A stretch of DNA of 6,504 bases from Clostridia bacterium. GTDB taxonomy: Bacteria; Bacillota_A; Clostridia; Oscillospirales; Acutalibacteraceae. The position numbers were made by a program, and so were the translations under genes. Positions 1-5,970 of this stretch are shown here, piece by piece; within the stretch, counting starts at the first letter, position 1, and each line of letters begins with the position of its first letter. A model generated the notes under the pieces. The model was not told where the DNA came from. It saw nothing but the letters and a program-made list of their open reading frames with translations, and made no database searches. The stretch is taken from contig JAFYOA010000236.1 in NCBI GenBank assembly GCA_017547865.1, forward strand, positions 1 to 6,504, written 5' to 3'.

Positions 1-419
1 AGGTGAAAAACACCTACGGCGAGCACTACTACCCCACCCGCAAGCTGAGCCCCACGGAACTGGAAGAAATCTTCGGCATTTCCACCGATTTGTACAGCGA
101 ATTTATTGCCGATACCTCCAGCGGCGAGGATGCACCGGATACGCTGGTGATCATTAAGGCACTGGAAGGCAAAGAGCAGGAAGTGGAAGACAAGCTGAAT
201 GCCCACCGCGATGCCCTGCTGAACGATACCGCATGGGAGGGCAGCCGGGAAAAGATCGAAGCCTCCCGGGTGTACCGCAACGGCGCCTATGTGTTCTACG
301 TGATGCTGGGCGACGTAACCGACGATACCCTCTCCGGCGAAGGGCTGATGGAAGCCCTGGGCAAGGAGATCGACAAGGGCATTGATGCCATTGAAAACTT
401 TTTGAACAACATGATGTGA
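1..419 (+). CDS. DUF4358-family protein, 5'-truncated
   Basis: This is the C-terminal 138 residues of a protein whose beginning lies before the window. The reading frame is open from the first bases; the GTG at position 3 has no visible ribosome binding site, so it is probably an internal valine. The segment YYPTRKLSPTELEEIFGI, followed by an acidic stretch, 'TLVIIKALEGKEQEVEDKL', a 'VYRNGAYVFYVML' strand and a helical tail, matches the pattern I know from DUF4358 proteins. These are usually small lipoproteins or secreted proteins of Clostridia with an N-terminal signal peptide; that part would be outside the window. The biochemical role of the family is unknown. The gene ends in TGA at 417-419, with a GC hairpin a few bases later. 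The next gene has its own promoter, so the two need not be co-transcribed. The family call is from recognition, not a search. Confidence 0.7.
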   Translation, partial: VKNTYGEHYYPTRKLSPTELEEIFGISTDLYSEFIADTSSGEDAPDTLVIIKALEGKEQEVEDKLNAHRDALLNDTAWEGSREKIEASRVYRNGAYVFYVMLGDVTDDTLSGEGLMEALGKEIDKGIDAIENFLNNMM

Positions 420-425
420 CCCGCA

Positions 426-446
426 GCACCTGCCCCGCGCAGGTGC
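426..446 (+). terminator. Hairpin after the DUF4358 gene, weak terminator candidate
   Basis: GCACCTGC (426-433) and GCAGGTGC (439-446) form a perfect 8-bp stem with a 5-base loop, starting 7 bases after the stop codon. No T-run follows (the next bases are CCGGCTACAT), so it is not a canonical intrinsic terminator. It may instead protect the 3' end or act with a factor. Confidence 0.4.
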
Positions 447-465
447 CCGGCTACATAACACAGCC

Positions 466-494
466 TTTACACCTCTCTTCAAATACTGTATAAT
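466..494 (+). promoter_or_regulatory. Sigma-A-type promoter of the MFS gene
   Basis: TTTACA (466-471, five of six matches to TTGACA) and TATAAT (489-494, perfect) are separated by 17 bases, the optimal spacing. Transcription would start near 501, giving a leader of about 27 bases that contains the GGGAGAGG ribosome binding site at 514-521. No operator-like repeat was seen. Confidence 0.8.
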
Positions 495-527
495 CATAGG
501 TAATTCAAGTTTTGGGAGAGGAACACC

Positions 528-1688
528 ATGGACATCAAGCGCTCCAGGCAGCTTTTAAGCCTGACCATTATTTTCTTCTGGGCATCGGAATACTGCCACG
601 CCCCTTATTTTACCCCGTATCTGCAAAGTATGGGCTTTGCCGCGGAGATCATCGGTATTCTCACCGGCACCTATGGCTTTACCCAAATGCTGGTGCGCAT
701 TCCTTTGGGCATTGTCACCGATACCACCGGCTGCTACAAAAAGACCATTCTGATGGGCACGGTGTTCACCACGGCTTCTTCTTTCTGGCTGATGTTCGCC
801 ACCGATTTTGTGAGCATTTTTATCTGCCGGGTGCTGGCAGGTGTGGCCGCCTCCTCCTGGCTGGCGTTTACCATTTTGTACGCTGCCTACTACCAGGCAG
901 ATGAAAGCGTGCAGGGCGTGACCAACGCCAATGCCCTGAACAGCGCCGGCAAGCTGCTGGCCTTTGTGCTGGGGCTCACCACCGCTTCGCTATGGGGGTA
1001 CAAAATCCCCCTGCTGTGCAGTTTTCTCACCGGTGTGGCCGGTATTGCCTGCGCCGCGCTGCTCAAGCCCATTCCCATTAAAAAAGAAGGCTTCCAGCTT
1101 TCGCACGTTATGCGGGCGCTGACCCACCCGGCGGTGCTGCGTTCTGCCTTTTTTGCGGTGCTGCTGCAGCTGTTTTTGCAGGGCACGGTGTTTTCCTTCA
1201 CCTCTTCCGTGGCGAAGGAGCTGGGCGCTTCTTCCTTTGAAATCGGCCTGAACACCCTGCTCTTCACCATTGTGCAGGTGGCGGCCGCCGGTTTTATCGG
1301 CAAAAAGGTGCTGAAAAAGCTCTCCATCGCCCAGGCGGTCACCATTGGCTTTGCCCTGTGCGTGGCCTGCTGCCTGCTGGTGGCCCTTGCCAACAACATG
1401 TGGTACCTCTATCTTTCCCAGATCATTGCCGGCGCCAGCACCCTGGCAGTCAATTCCGTATTGATGGCCATGATCGTCCGCTACATTCCCCAGGAGAACC
1501 AGTCCACCGCCATGGGTCTGTTCCAGGCCCTGTACGGCATCGGCATGACCATCGGCCCGGTGCTTACCGGTGCGGTCTCCGGCAGCTATGGTTTTTCCGC
1601 GGCCTATTTGGTCATCGGCGGCATTATGCTGGCGGCAACGGTACTGGCACCGCTTATGCTGCGGCGCTTTACCGCAAAAGCAAAATAA
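528..1688 (+). CDS. Major facilitator superfamily transporter
   Basis: This 386-residue, very hydrophobic protein has the size and layout of a 12-helix MFS permease: two six-helix halves joined by a basic cytoplasmic loop around residues 179-200 (PIPIKKEGFQ). A degenerate motif A follows helix 2 (GIVTDTTGCYKK, residues 61-72, with G61, D65 and G68 kept but the usual basic residue after D65 replaced by Thr). R101 at the start of helix 4 fits motif B. In the C-terminal half, the segment RYIPQENQSTAMGLFQALYG (319-338) is a typical MFS signature before a long helix ending in GP. It should be an inner-membrane, proton-coupled transporter, but the substrate cannot be read from the sequence. The ATG at 528 is chosen because GGGAGAGG lies 6 bases upstream. 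It is convergent with the arabinose genes, so proximity does not imply sugar transport; drug or metabolite efflux is equally possible. Confidence 0.9.
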   Translation: MDIKRSRQLLSLTIIFFWASEYCHAPYFTPYLQSMGFAAEIIGILTGTYGFTQMLVRIPLGIVTDTTGCYKKTILMGTVFTTASSFWLMFATDFVSIFICRVLAGVAASSWLAFTILYAAYYQADESVQGVTNANALNSAGKLLAFVLGLTTASLWGYKIPLLCSFLTGVAGIACAALLKPIPIKKEGFQLSHVMRALTHPAVLRSAFFAVLLQLFLQGTVFSFTSSVAKELGASSFEIGLNTLLFTIVQVAAAGFIGKKVLKKLSIAQAVTIGFALCVACCLLVALANNMWYLYLSQIIAGASTLAVNSVLMAMIVRYIPQENQSTAMGLFQALYGIGMTIGPVLTGAVSGSYGFSAAYLVIGGIMLAATVLAPLMLRRFTAKAK

Positions 1689-1704
1689 AAATAAAAAAAC
1701 AAAC

Positions 1705-1738
1705 GCCTGCGAGCCAAAAACTCGCAGGCTTCGTTTTT
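1705..1738. terminator. Bidirectional intrinsic terminator between convergent genes
   Basis: GCCTGCGAG (1705-1713) and CTCGCAGGC (1721-1729) form a perfect 9-bp stem with a 7-base loop. On the plus strand it is followed by TTCGTTTTTATTTT, serving the MFS gene. On the minus strand it is followed by a T-rich run (complement of 1703-1684), serving the HAD gene, whose stop codon at 1737-1739 lies only 7 bases from the stem. Confidence 0.93.
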
Positions 1739-2384
1739 ATTTTAAGAGTTCATCCAGCCTTGTTACATACCGGCCGGCCAGGCGTTTCAGTTCCTGTTTG
1801 TCGGCTTCCGGAACAGAAGCTTCGTCCACCGCCACGGTGCGGTAGCCGGCCTGTGCTGCGGTGCGCAGGGCGTACAATGCATCTTCAAACACCACGGTGT
1901 TCTGCCGGGTGCCGCCCAGCCGGGCCGCGCACAGGTCGAACAGCGTGGGCTTTTCTTTTCCCACACCCGCTTCGCTGCAGGTCATCACAAACTCAATGTA
2001 CGGCAGCAGGCCCAGGCGTTCCAGCGCGCACTCCACAGCGTTTTTCCCGCTGGCGGTGGCAACACACATACGAATGCCCGCCGCGTGCATTGCCTGCAGC
2101 AGCGCTTTGGCACCGGGCTTTTCGCCCACATCGTTTTTGTAATGTGCTGCAGCCATTTCCGTAAATTCATTCAAAATTTCTTCGTCGGTGCCTTGTATTC
2201 CAAATTTTCTCCGGAAATATTCCGGGCATTCCTCAAAATACATGGCGTGCAGTTCCCGGCTGATCTCCGGATCAAAGGGAATGCCCCGGCGGGTAAGAAA
2301 CTCTTCGTCCAGGCTATCCCACATCCGCATGGAATCAAGCAAAGTTCCGTCGGCATCAAAAACAGCGCAGCAAATATCGGTCAT
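1737..2384 (-). CDS. HAD-superfamily phosphatase, beta-phosphoglucomutase-like (subfamily IA)
   Basis: This 215-residue soluble protein has all four HAD motifs. Motif I is FDADGTLLDS with nucleophile D10 and acid/base D12. Motif II is VATAS (T110 or S112). Motif III is the lysine in GKEKPTLF (K145). Motif IV is FEDALYALRTAAQAG with E167 and D168 as metal ligands. The stretch between motifs I and II (about residues 18-85) is a helical cap, as in beta-phosphoglucomutase and related sugar-phosphate phosphatases of subfamily IA. Expected chemistry is Mg-dependent removal of phosphate from a small sugar phosphate, or possibly mutase activity; the exact substrate is not visible. The start at 2384 lies 3 bases after the stop of the arabinofuranosidase gene, and its ribosome binding site is inside that gene, so the two are co-transcribed and probably translationally coupled. 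A role in arabinose metabolism is inferred from this linkage. Confidence 0.9.
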   Translation of the reverse strand: MTDICCAVFDADGTLLDSMRMWDSLDEEFLTRRGIPFDPEISRELHAMYFEECPEYFRRKFGIQGTDEEILNEFTEMAAAHYKNDVGEKPGAKALLQAMHAAGIRMCVATASGKNAVECALERLGLLPYIEFVMTCSEAGVGKEKPTLFDLCAARLGGTRQNTVVFEDALYALRTAAQAGYRTVAVDEASVPEADKQELKRLAGRYVTRLDELLK

Positions 2385-2387
2385 TGT

Positions 2388-3878
2388 TTAAACCACCTTA
2401 AAGTTGAACACCGTGAAAGAAGCCTTGGGCAGCTGCACGGTAAGGTTCTCCACCGCGCCGCCTTCCACCGGCAGGTACTTGGGCTGCACGGCGTTGGGGT
2501 TATCAAAGGTATTCACCGCAGAAAGATCATCGCCGGAAAGCTCGATGCGCTCTGCCATTTCCACCTTGCCGAAGGAACGCAGATCCAGATCCAGCTGCAT
2601 ATCCTCCGCCTGGTCGATGTTCAGGCAGAACACGCTGACACGCTCTTCCTCTTCGTTGTACACCACGCTGGTGTGCAGCAGGGGCGTATCACCGTAGCAG
2701 GATTCCTTATGTTCGCACACGGTGACGGGCTTGAGCGCCGTGCCGCGGGCGAATTTGGAAAGCAGCGCAAAGGGGTAATAGATGCTCTGGCGAATGACGC
2801 GGCCGCCGTTTTCTGTAAAGATAGGCGCGATGACATTGACCAGCTGGGCAAGGCAGGCGATCTTCACGCGGTCGCTGTGGTTCACCAAGGTAAGGCCCAT
2901 GCCGGCAAACACCAGTGCATCCATCAGAGAATAGTGGTCTTCCAGAATGCAGGGAGCTTCCATCCAGGGGTGGTCTTCCTGCTTCTGCTGGTACCACACG
3001 TTCCACTCGTCAAAGCTCAGGTTAATGTTTTTCTTGCCGCGCTTCAGGGTCTTCACATAGTCTGCGGTGCCCACAATGGTGTTGATAAAGTTGTCCATAT
3101 CCTGGAAAGAGGCCAGGAAGTTGAAATCATTGCCGTAGTTTTCGTAATAACGGTGCAGAGAGAGGTAATCCACGTGGTCGTAGGTGTATTCCAGCACCTT
3201 ACGGTCCCATTCGGGATAGGTGGGCATGGAGGTAGTGGCACTGCCGCAAACCACCAGTTCGATGGAATCGTCGATCCACTTCATAATTTTAGCGGTCTCG
3301 CGGGCCTTTTTGCCATAGTCGTCCGCATCCAGGTGGCAAATCTGCCAGGGGCCGTCCATTTCGTTGCCAATGCACCACAGCTTGATGTTGTGGGGATCGG
3401 GGCTGCCGTTCTTAATACGCAGGTCGGACCAATAGGTGCCGCCGGGGTAGTTGCAGTATTCCAGAATTTCGCCGGCGTCCTTGGGTGTGCCGGTGCCCAT
3501 GTTCACAGCACCCATAATGGCGGTGCCGCTCTTCTTGCTCCACTTTACAAACTCATCGATGCCGAACTGGTTCGTTTCGATGGAATGCCAGGCGAGATCC
3601 AGCCGGCGGGGGCGGTTTTCGCGGGGGCCAATGCCGTCTTTCCAATCGTAGCCGGAAACGAAATTGCCGCCGGGGTAACGCACATGAGAGACCCCCAGTG
3701 CGCGGATCTGTTCCAGAACATCGGTGCGGAAGCCGTTTTCATCGGCCATGGGGTGACCGGGTTCATAAATGCCGCCGTAAATGGCGCGGCCAAGATGTTC
3801 CAAAAAAGAGCTGTACAGGCGCTCGTCGATCTGGCTGACCTCGAACGAACGCTCTGCATAAATCTTTGCTTTTTTCAT
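2388..3878 (-). CDS. abfA: Intracellular alpha-L-arabinofuranosidase, glycoside hydrolase family 51
   Basis: This 496-residue enzyme hydrolyses terminal alpha-L-arabinofuranosyl residues from arabino-oligosaccharides and arabinoxylan fragments, with retention of configuration. Clan GH-A features are clear: the acid/base glutamate is E173 in CIGNEMDGPWQ, the nucleophile is E291 in SFDEWNVWY, and the conserved VRYPGGNFVSGYDWKDGIGP lies at residues 66-85. The TIM barrel fills roughly residues 1-370; a beta-sandwich domain follows to the C-terminus. Length and the positions of the catalytic residues closely match characterised bacterial GH51 enzymes of about 500 residues. There is no signal peptide, so the enzyme acts in the cytoplasm on imported oligosaccharides. 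The frame stays open upstream to an ATG at 3947, but the ATG at 3878 is preferred: AAGGAGG lies 8 bases before it, the protein then begins MKKAKIYAER as homologues do, and the longer form would include the operator and promoter. It is first gene of a two-gene operon with the HAD phosphatase. Confidence 0.96.
   Translation of the reverse strand: MKKAKIYAERSFEVSQIDERLYSSFLEHLGRAIYGGIYEPGHPMADENGFRTDVLEQIRALGVSHVRYPGGNFVSGYDWKDGIGPRENRPRRLDLAWHSIETNQFGIDEFVKWSKKSGTAIMGAVNMGTGTPKDAGEILEYCNYPGGTYWSDLRIKNGSPDPHNIKLWCIGNEMDGPWQICHLDADDYGKKARETAKIMKWIDDSIELVVCGSATTSMPTYPEWDRKVLEYTYDHVDYLSLHRYYENYGNDFNFLASFQDMDNFINTIVGTADYVKTLKRGKKNINLSFDEWNVWYQQKQEDHPWMEAPCILEDHYSLMDALVFAGMGLTLVNHSDRVKIACLAQLVNVIAPIFTENGGRVIRQSIYYPFALLSKFARGTALKPVTVCEHKESCYGDTPLLHTSVVYNEEEERVSVFCLNIDQAEDMQLDLDLRSFGKVEMAERIELSGDDLSAVNTFDNPNAVQPKYLPVEGGAVENLTVQLPKASFTVFNFKVV
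2393..2399 (-). promoter_or_regulatory. Ribosome binding site of the HAD gene inside the end of abfA
   Basis: On the minus strand AAGGTGG lies 8 bases before the HAD start codon and is made of the last codons of the arabinofuranosidase gene (Lys-Val-Val). Ribosomes finishing the upstream gene would be placed directly on this site, which supports translational coupling and fixes the start at 2384. Confidence 0.75.
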
Positions 3879-3899
3879 TTTCGGTTCCTCCTTAACGGG

Positions 3900-3917
3900 A
3901 AGTTGTACATACAACTT
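3900..3917. promoter_or_regulatory. AraR-like operator palindrome
   Basis: AAGTTGTA (3900-3907) and TACAACTT (3910-3917) are perfect inverted repeats around a central CA. The inner core TTGTACATACAA differs at one base from TTGTACGTACAA, the core of the B. subtilis AraR (GntR-family arabinose repressor) operator as I remember it. The site lies just downstream of the -10 box and covers the predicted start of abfA transcription (near 3912), a position expected to block RNA polymerase. No araR gene is in the window. Confidence 0.75.
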
Positions 3918-3918
3918 A

Positions 3919-3947
3919 ATTATAAACAAAGCCGCAGGGTTTTGCAA
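3919..3947 (-). promoter_or_regulatory. Promoter of the abfA-HAD operon
   Basis: On the minus strand TTGCAA (3947-3942) and a perfect TATAAT (3924-3919) are spaced 17 bases apart. The -35 box lies within the loop of the preceding gene's terminator, and the -10 box lies in that terminator's T-rich tail. The -35 match is modest (four of six), which suits a regulated promoter. The AraR-like palindrome begins one base beyond the -10 box. Confidence 0.75.
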
Positions 3948-3958
3948 TCCCCTGCGGC
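3931..3958 (-). terminator. Intrinsic terminator of the DUF6472 gene
   Basis: GCCGCAGGG (3931-3939) and CCCTGCGGC (3950-3958) form a perfect 9-bp GC-rich stem with a 10-base loop, 7 bases after the DUF6472 stop codon. On the minus strand it is followed by TTTGTTTATAATT. The loop also holds the -35 box of the next operon. Confidence 0.85.
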
Positions 3959-3965
3959 AAATAAA

Positions 3966-4160
3966 TTACGCCTGTTTGCGCACGATCTTATATTCGTCGT
4001 CCAGATCAAAATACGGGCAGCTGTAGTTGGTTCCCTGCAAAAACCGCGCGTATTCGTCCTCGTCCAGATTGATCATGCACTCGTAGTAGTCTTCTTCGTA
4101 ATTGTACACATAGTGCCGGCACTGCTCGCAGTTGGTGGGTGCCATTTTTTTCGTTGCCAT
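3966..4160 (-). CDS. DUF6472-family small four-cysteine protein
   Basis: This 64-residue protein has a C-x2-C pair near the start (C11, C14 in NCEQCRHYVYN), then C28 in YYECMINLDEDEY and C48 in YSCPYFDLDDEYKIVRKQA. The four cysteines suggest one structural zinc site, a small zinc-ribbon-like fold. The core pattern 'C..C..YVYN-E-DYYEC-INLDEDE---F-------CPYF---DEYKIVRKQ' is what I recognise as DUF6472, a short family widespread in Clostridia with no known function. The frame is open upstream to an ATG at 4328, but the start at 4160 is chosen because GGAGG lies 5 bases before it, a promoter lies just beyond, and the longer reading would overlap the upstream kinase gene. The protein is acidic and tyrosine-rich with no signal peptide or membrane segment, so it is probably cytoplasmic. 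It is transcribed from its own promoter and possibly also by read-through from the kinase gene. Confidence 0.88.
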   Translation of the reverse strand: MATKKMAPTNCEQCRHYVYNYEEDYYECMINLDEDEYARFLQGTNYSCPYFDLDDEYKIVRKQA

Positions 4161-4190
4161 ATTGGCCTCCGTAAAGTATTTTCTAGTTTT

Positions 4191-4219
4191 ATTATAGCCC
4201 ATGGGCAAGGAATTTGCAA
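4191..4219 (-). promoter_or_regulatory. Promoter of the DUF6472 gene
   Basis: On the minus strand TTGCAA (4219-4214) and a perfect TATAAT (4196-4191) are spaced 17 bases apart, the same boxes and spacing as the abfA promoter. The spacer contains the 10-base palindrome GCCCATGGGC (4197-4206). A 7-bp inverted repeat (ATAGCCC at 4194-4200 with GGGCTAT at 4231-4237) encloses the -35 box, but no T-run follows it, so no clear terminator for the kinase gene was found. Confidence 0.65.
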
Positions 4220-4242
4220 CCACACGCACAGGGCTATTGCAC

Positions 4243-5334
4243 TTATTCCACGTCCAGCACAAGTCCCCGCAGCCGTTCCCGATTCGCTTCAAAGTAGCGA
4301 TTTTCCAGGGGGATCCAGCGTTCCACAAACATTTTCAGCATTTCTTCCCCGTTGCGTTTAAGAATACGCCCCCGCTGGGTCTCGGGGCTAATCTGCAGAA
4401 AAGCTGCCACATCTGCCGGGTGTCGCTTTTCGCCCGCTTCTCCGGGCAGGGCACCAAAGGCGGGGTGCAAACTATAGGAACCTTCGATGATCACATTCAC
4501 GCTGGGATCGATCGTATCAGAATATCCGCCGAAATCCATGACGGAGCAATCGAACAGGCGGTAGGTAAAAGGCGTTTTGGCACGCAGGGGCATCATCACT
4601 TCTTCTTCGCACCGCTCGTAATGCACATTGCCGCCGGCTTCTTCAAACCGGGCCGGGCTGCGCAGGGCCGGAGGCAGGAAAAAGTCATCCATATGCACCA
4701 CGCTGCCGCCAAACACTTCCTGCAGCAGTTGCGCCGCCGTGCTTTTTCCGCTGGCGGCCATACCGTCCAGCGTCAGGGTGAAGCGGCCGTTCTCATCTTC
4801 CAGTTCTGCCAGTTTACCCAGCAGCGGCCAAACGGGCACATACCGGGCATCGATCACCCGGTAGGCCGGGGCGTAAGCTTCCCGGAAGGCATCGCTGTGG
4901 TGCACCGCCGGGCAGCCGGCAGCTTTGTATTCGTTTAAGTAGGCATCCAGTTCTTCCACAGAAAAGCCAAAGGCGCCGTTTGCGGTTTCTTCCCGCAGAA
5001 CAGCCAGCTTTTCTTCCAGATCTTGTGCGGTTCCCACCCCGTGCCGGGCAGAGGCCGCAAACACCGCCGCCGTGACCCGGGAAGGCAGGTTCTTTACCGC
5101 AGGGCAGCCCAAATGCAGGCGCACCCGTCCGCCGCCGATATCCTCAAAAGCTTCTGCCGCAAAGGGGGCGGTCTGCTTTTCGTTTTCAATCCAGTTTGCG
5201 CAGGCCGCCAGATCGGTGATCATATGCCCGCCGCCAAATGTGCTTTGGTAGGTCAGCTTCACCGCATCCCGGGGCTGCAAAAGCGCATACCGCCCGCCGT
5301 GTCCCCGCAGCACGCGCCGCCATTCTTTCATCAT
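4243..5334 (-). CDS. Uridine-kinase-like P-loop protein with an N-terminal domain of unknown function
   Basis: The protein has 363 residues in two parts. Residues about 185-363 form a nucleoside-kinase-type P-loop domain: Walker A GMAASGKST (191-199, K197), a central strand ending in VVHMDDFFLP (212-221, D216 and D217 as probable metal/substrate ligands), VIIEGSYSLHP (281-291, E284), and an arginine-rich lid-like helix RGRILKRNGEEML (321-333). This resembles the uridine kinase/phosphoribulokinase group. Residues 1-180 form a separate domain with distinctive blocks GRYALLQPRDAVKLTYQSTF (14-33), GGGHMI and PAVHHSDAFREAYAPAYRVI (142-161); I do not know its function, though I recall similar N-terminal domains in clostridial proteins annotated as uridine kinase. 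No signal or membrane segment is seen. The start at 5334 follows GGAGGAG with suitable spacing; the adjacent ATG at 5331 is possible. Uridine phosphorylation is plausible but the true substrate is uncertain. Confidence 0.85.
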   Translation of the reverse strand: MMKEWRRVLRGHGGRYALLQPRDAVKLTYQSTFGGGHMITDLAACANWIENEKQTAPFAAEAFEDIGGGRVRLHLGCPAVKNLPSRVTAAVFAASARHGVGTAQDLEEKLAVLREETANGAFGFSVEELDAYLNEYKAAGCPAVHHSDAFREAYAPAYRVIDARYVPVWPLLGKLAELEDENGRFTLTLDGMAASGKSTAAQLLQEVFGGSVVHMDDFFLPPALRSPARFEEAGGNVHYERCEEEVMMPLRAKTPFTYRLFDCSVMDFGGYSDTIDPSVNVIIEGSYSLHPAFGALPGEAGEKRHPADVAAFLQISPETQRGRILKRNGEEMLKMFVERWIPLENRYFEANRERLRGLVLDVE

Positions 5335-5365
5335 AGGTACTCCTCCATCTTTTCACGTTGGTAAC

Positions 5366-5395
5366 ATCATAACAGAAAGCGGCCGGCTTTTTCAA
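5366..5395 (-). promoter_or_regulatory. Promoter of the kinase gene
   Basis: On the minus strand TTGAAA (5395-5390, five of six) and TATGAT (5371-5366, five of six) are spaced 18 bases apart, placing the start near 5359 with a short leader containing GGAGGAG. The -35 box lies in the loop of the terminator of the upstream S-component gene. Confidence 0.6.
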
Positions 5396-5408
5396 GTCCG
5401 GCCGCTTT
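5376..5408 (-). terminator. Intrinsic terminator of the ECF S-component gene
   Basis: GCGGCCGG (5379-5386) and CCGGCCGC (5398-5405) form a perfect 8-bp stem, extended by three A-T pairs to 5376-5408, with an 11-base loop. It begins 13 bases after the S-component stop. On the minus strand the tail is only TTTCTGTTATG, so termination may be incomplete. The longer T-run is on the plus strand, where no gene needs it. Confidence 0.75.
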
Positions 5409-5421
5409 TTTGTGGTCAAAA

Positions 5422-5955
5422 TCAATCAACAAACAGCAGTTTTGCACGCTTCAGCGCCAACACCAGCACGGGGATCAGCAAAATATGGCAGATGATGCCG
5501 GGGATCGCCTCAAAAAATGCGCTGGCCACAAACATCTGCCAGCCAAAAGGCAGGGTGCCCATAAACAGCATGGCGCAGCGCACCAGGCCCCACACCACAC
5601 GGCCCACCACCATGGCAGCCAGCAGAGAAACATAGATGTTCAGGGGCTTTTTGGGCAGCAGCTTATACAGCAGGCCGCTCACCAGGCCGTAGGCAGCCAG
5701 TTCAAAAGCCATCGCCACCGCTGGGATCATGGGCGGGGTGCCGGGGAACAGCGTGCCGCGCAGCAGCGGCGCCACAAAGCCCACCACCAGCGCATAGGGC
5801 CAGCCGCAGATAAAGCCGCACAAAAACACCGGAATATGCATGGGGCACAGCATGCTGCCGATTTCCGGGATATTACCGGTTAAAAAGGGCAGAACGATGC
5901 ACAGTGCCAGGCACATGGCCGCGGCCACCAGTTTTTCAATTGCATTCTTTTTCAT
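5422..5955 (-). CDS. ECF-type vitamin transporter, substrate-binding S component
   Basis: This 177-residue membrane protein is the size of energy-coupling-factor S components and shows about six hydrophobic segments (near residues 8-25, 38-51, 53-67, 77-98, 107-128 and 142-168). The blocks LPFLTGNIPEIGSMLCPMHI (22-41), the adjoining PVFLCGFICGWPY (42-54), PLLRGTLFPGTPP and AMAFELAAYGLVSGLLYKLL (81-100) are those I associate with a clostridial ECF_trnsprt subfamily. The S component binds a vitamin or related micronutrient and docks with a shared EcfA-EcfA'-EcfT module, not present here. Substrate specificity cannot be assigned. The frame is open upstream to 6144, but the ATG at 5955 is chosen because AGGAGG lies 8 bases before it and the protein then starts with a short basic end (MKKNAIEK) leading into helix 1; the upstream stretch is a structured leader. 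It is a single-gene unit with its own strong promoter and terminator. Confidence 0.88.
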   Translation of the reverse strand: MKKNAIEKLVAAAMCLALCIVLPFLTGNIPEIGSMLCPMHIPVFLCGFICGWPYALVVGFVAPLLRGTLFPGTPPMIPAVAMAFELAAYGLVSGLLYKLLPKKPLNIYVSLLAAMVVGRVVWGLVRCAMLFMGTLPFGWQMFVASAFFEAIPGIICHILLIPVLVLALKRAKLLFVD

Positions 5956-5970
5956 GATCAAATCCTCCTG

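Noticed and set aside
1358..2164. 268-codon plus-strand frame overlapping the MFS 3' end and the HAD gene
   Set aside because: It crosses the strong bidirectional terminator, is out of frame with both real genes, and its low-complexity Arg/Pro/His translation is an alternate-frame shadow.
3879..3947. N-terminal extension of the arabinofuranosidase to an ATG at 3947
   Set aside because: It would translate the AAGGAGG site, the AraR-like operator and the promoter; the ATG at 3878 has ideal ribosome binding site spacing.
4099..4118. TTGTACACATA inside the DUF6472 gene, resembling half of an AraR site
   Set aside because: Only one half-site matches and the other half is not an inverted repeat; it lies in coding sequence.
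4161..4328. N-terminal extension of the DUF6472 protein to an ATG at 4328
   Set aside because: It would overlap the end of the kinase gene and cross a promoter; GGAGG lies 5 bases before the ATG at 4160.
2085..4361. A 758-codon open frame on the plus strand, spanning the complement of abfA, DUF6472 and two intergenic regions
   Set aside because: It is antisense to genes with clear catalytic motifs, promoters and ribosome binding sites; its translation shows no recognisable domain and is rich in His, Val and Ala typical of the complement of GC-rich genes. Stop-free length here is a by-product of codon bias, though its continuation through the short intergenic regions is curious.
5410..5883. 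157-codon open frame on the plus strand across the S-component gene
   Set aside because: His/Gln-rich translation antisense to a clear six-helix membrane protein; no ribosome binding site or family resemblance.
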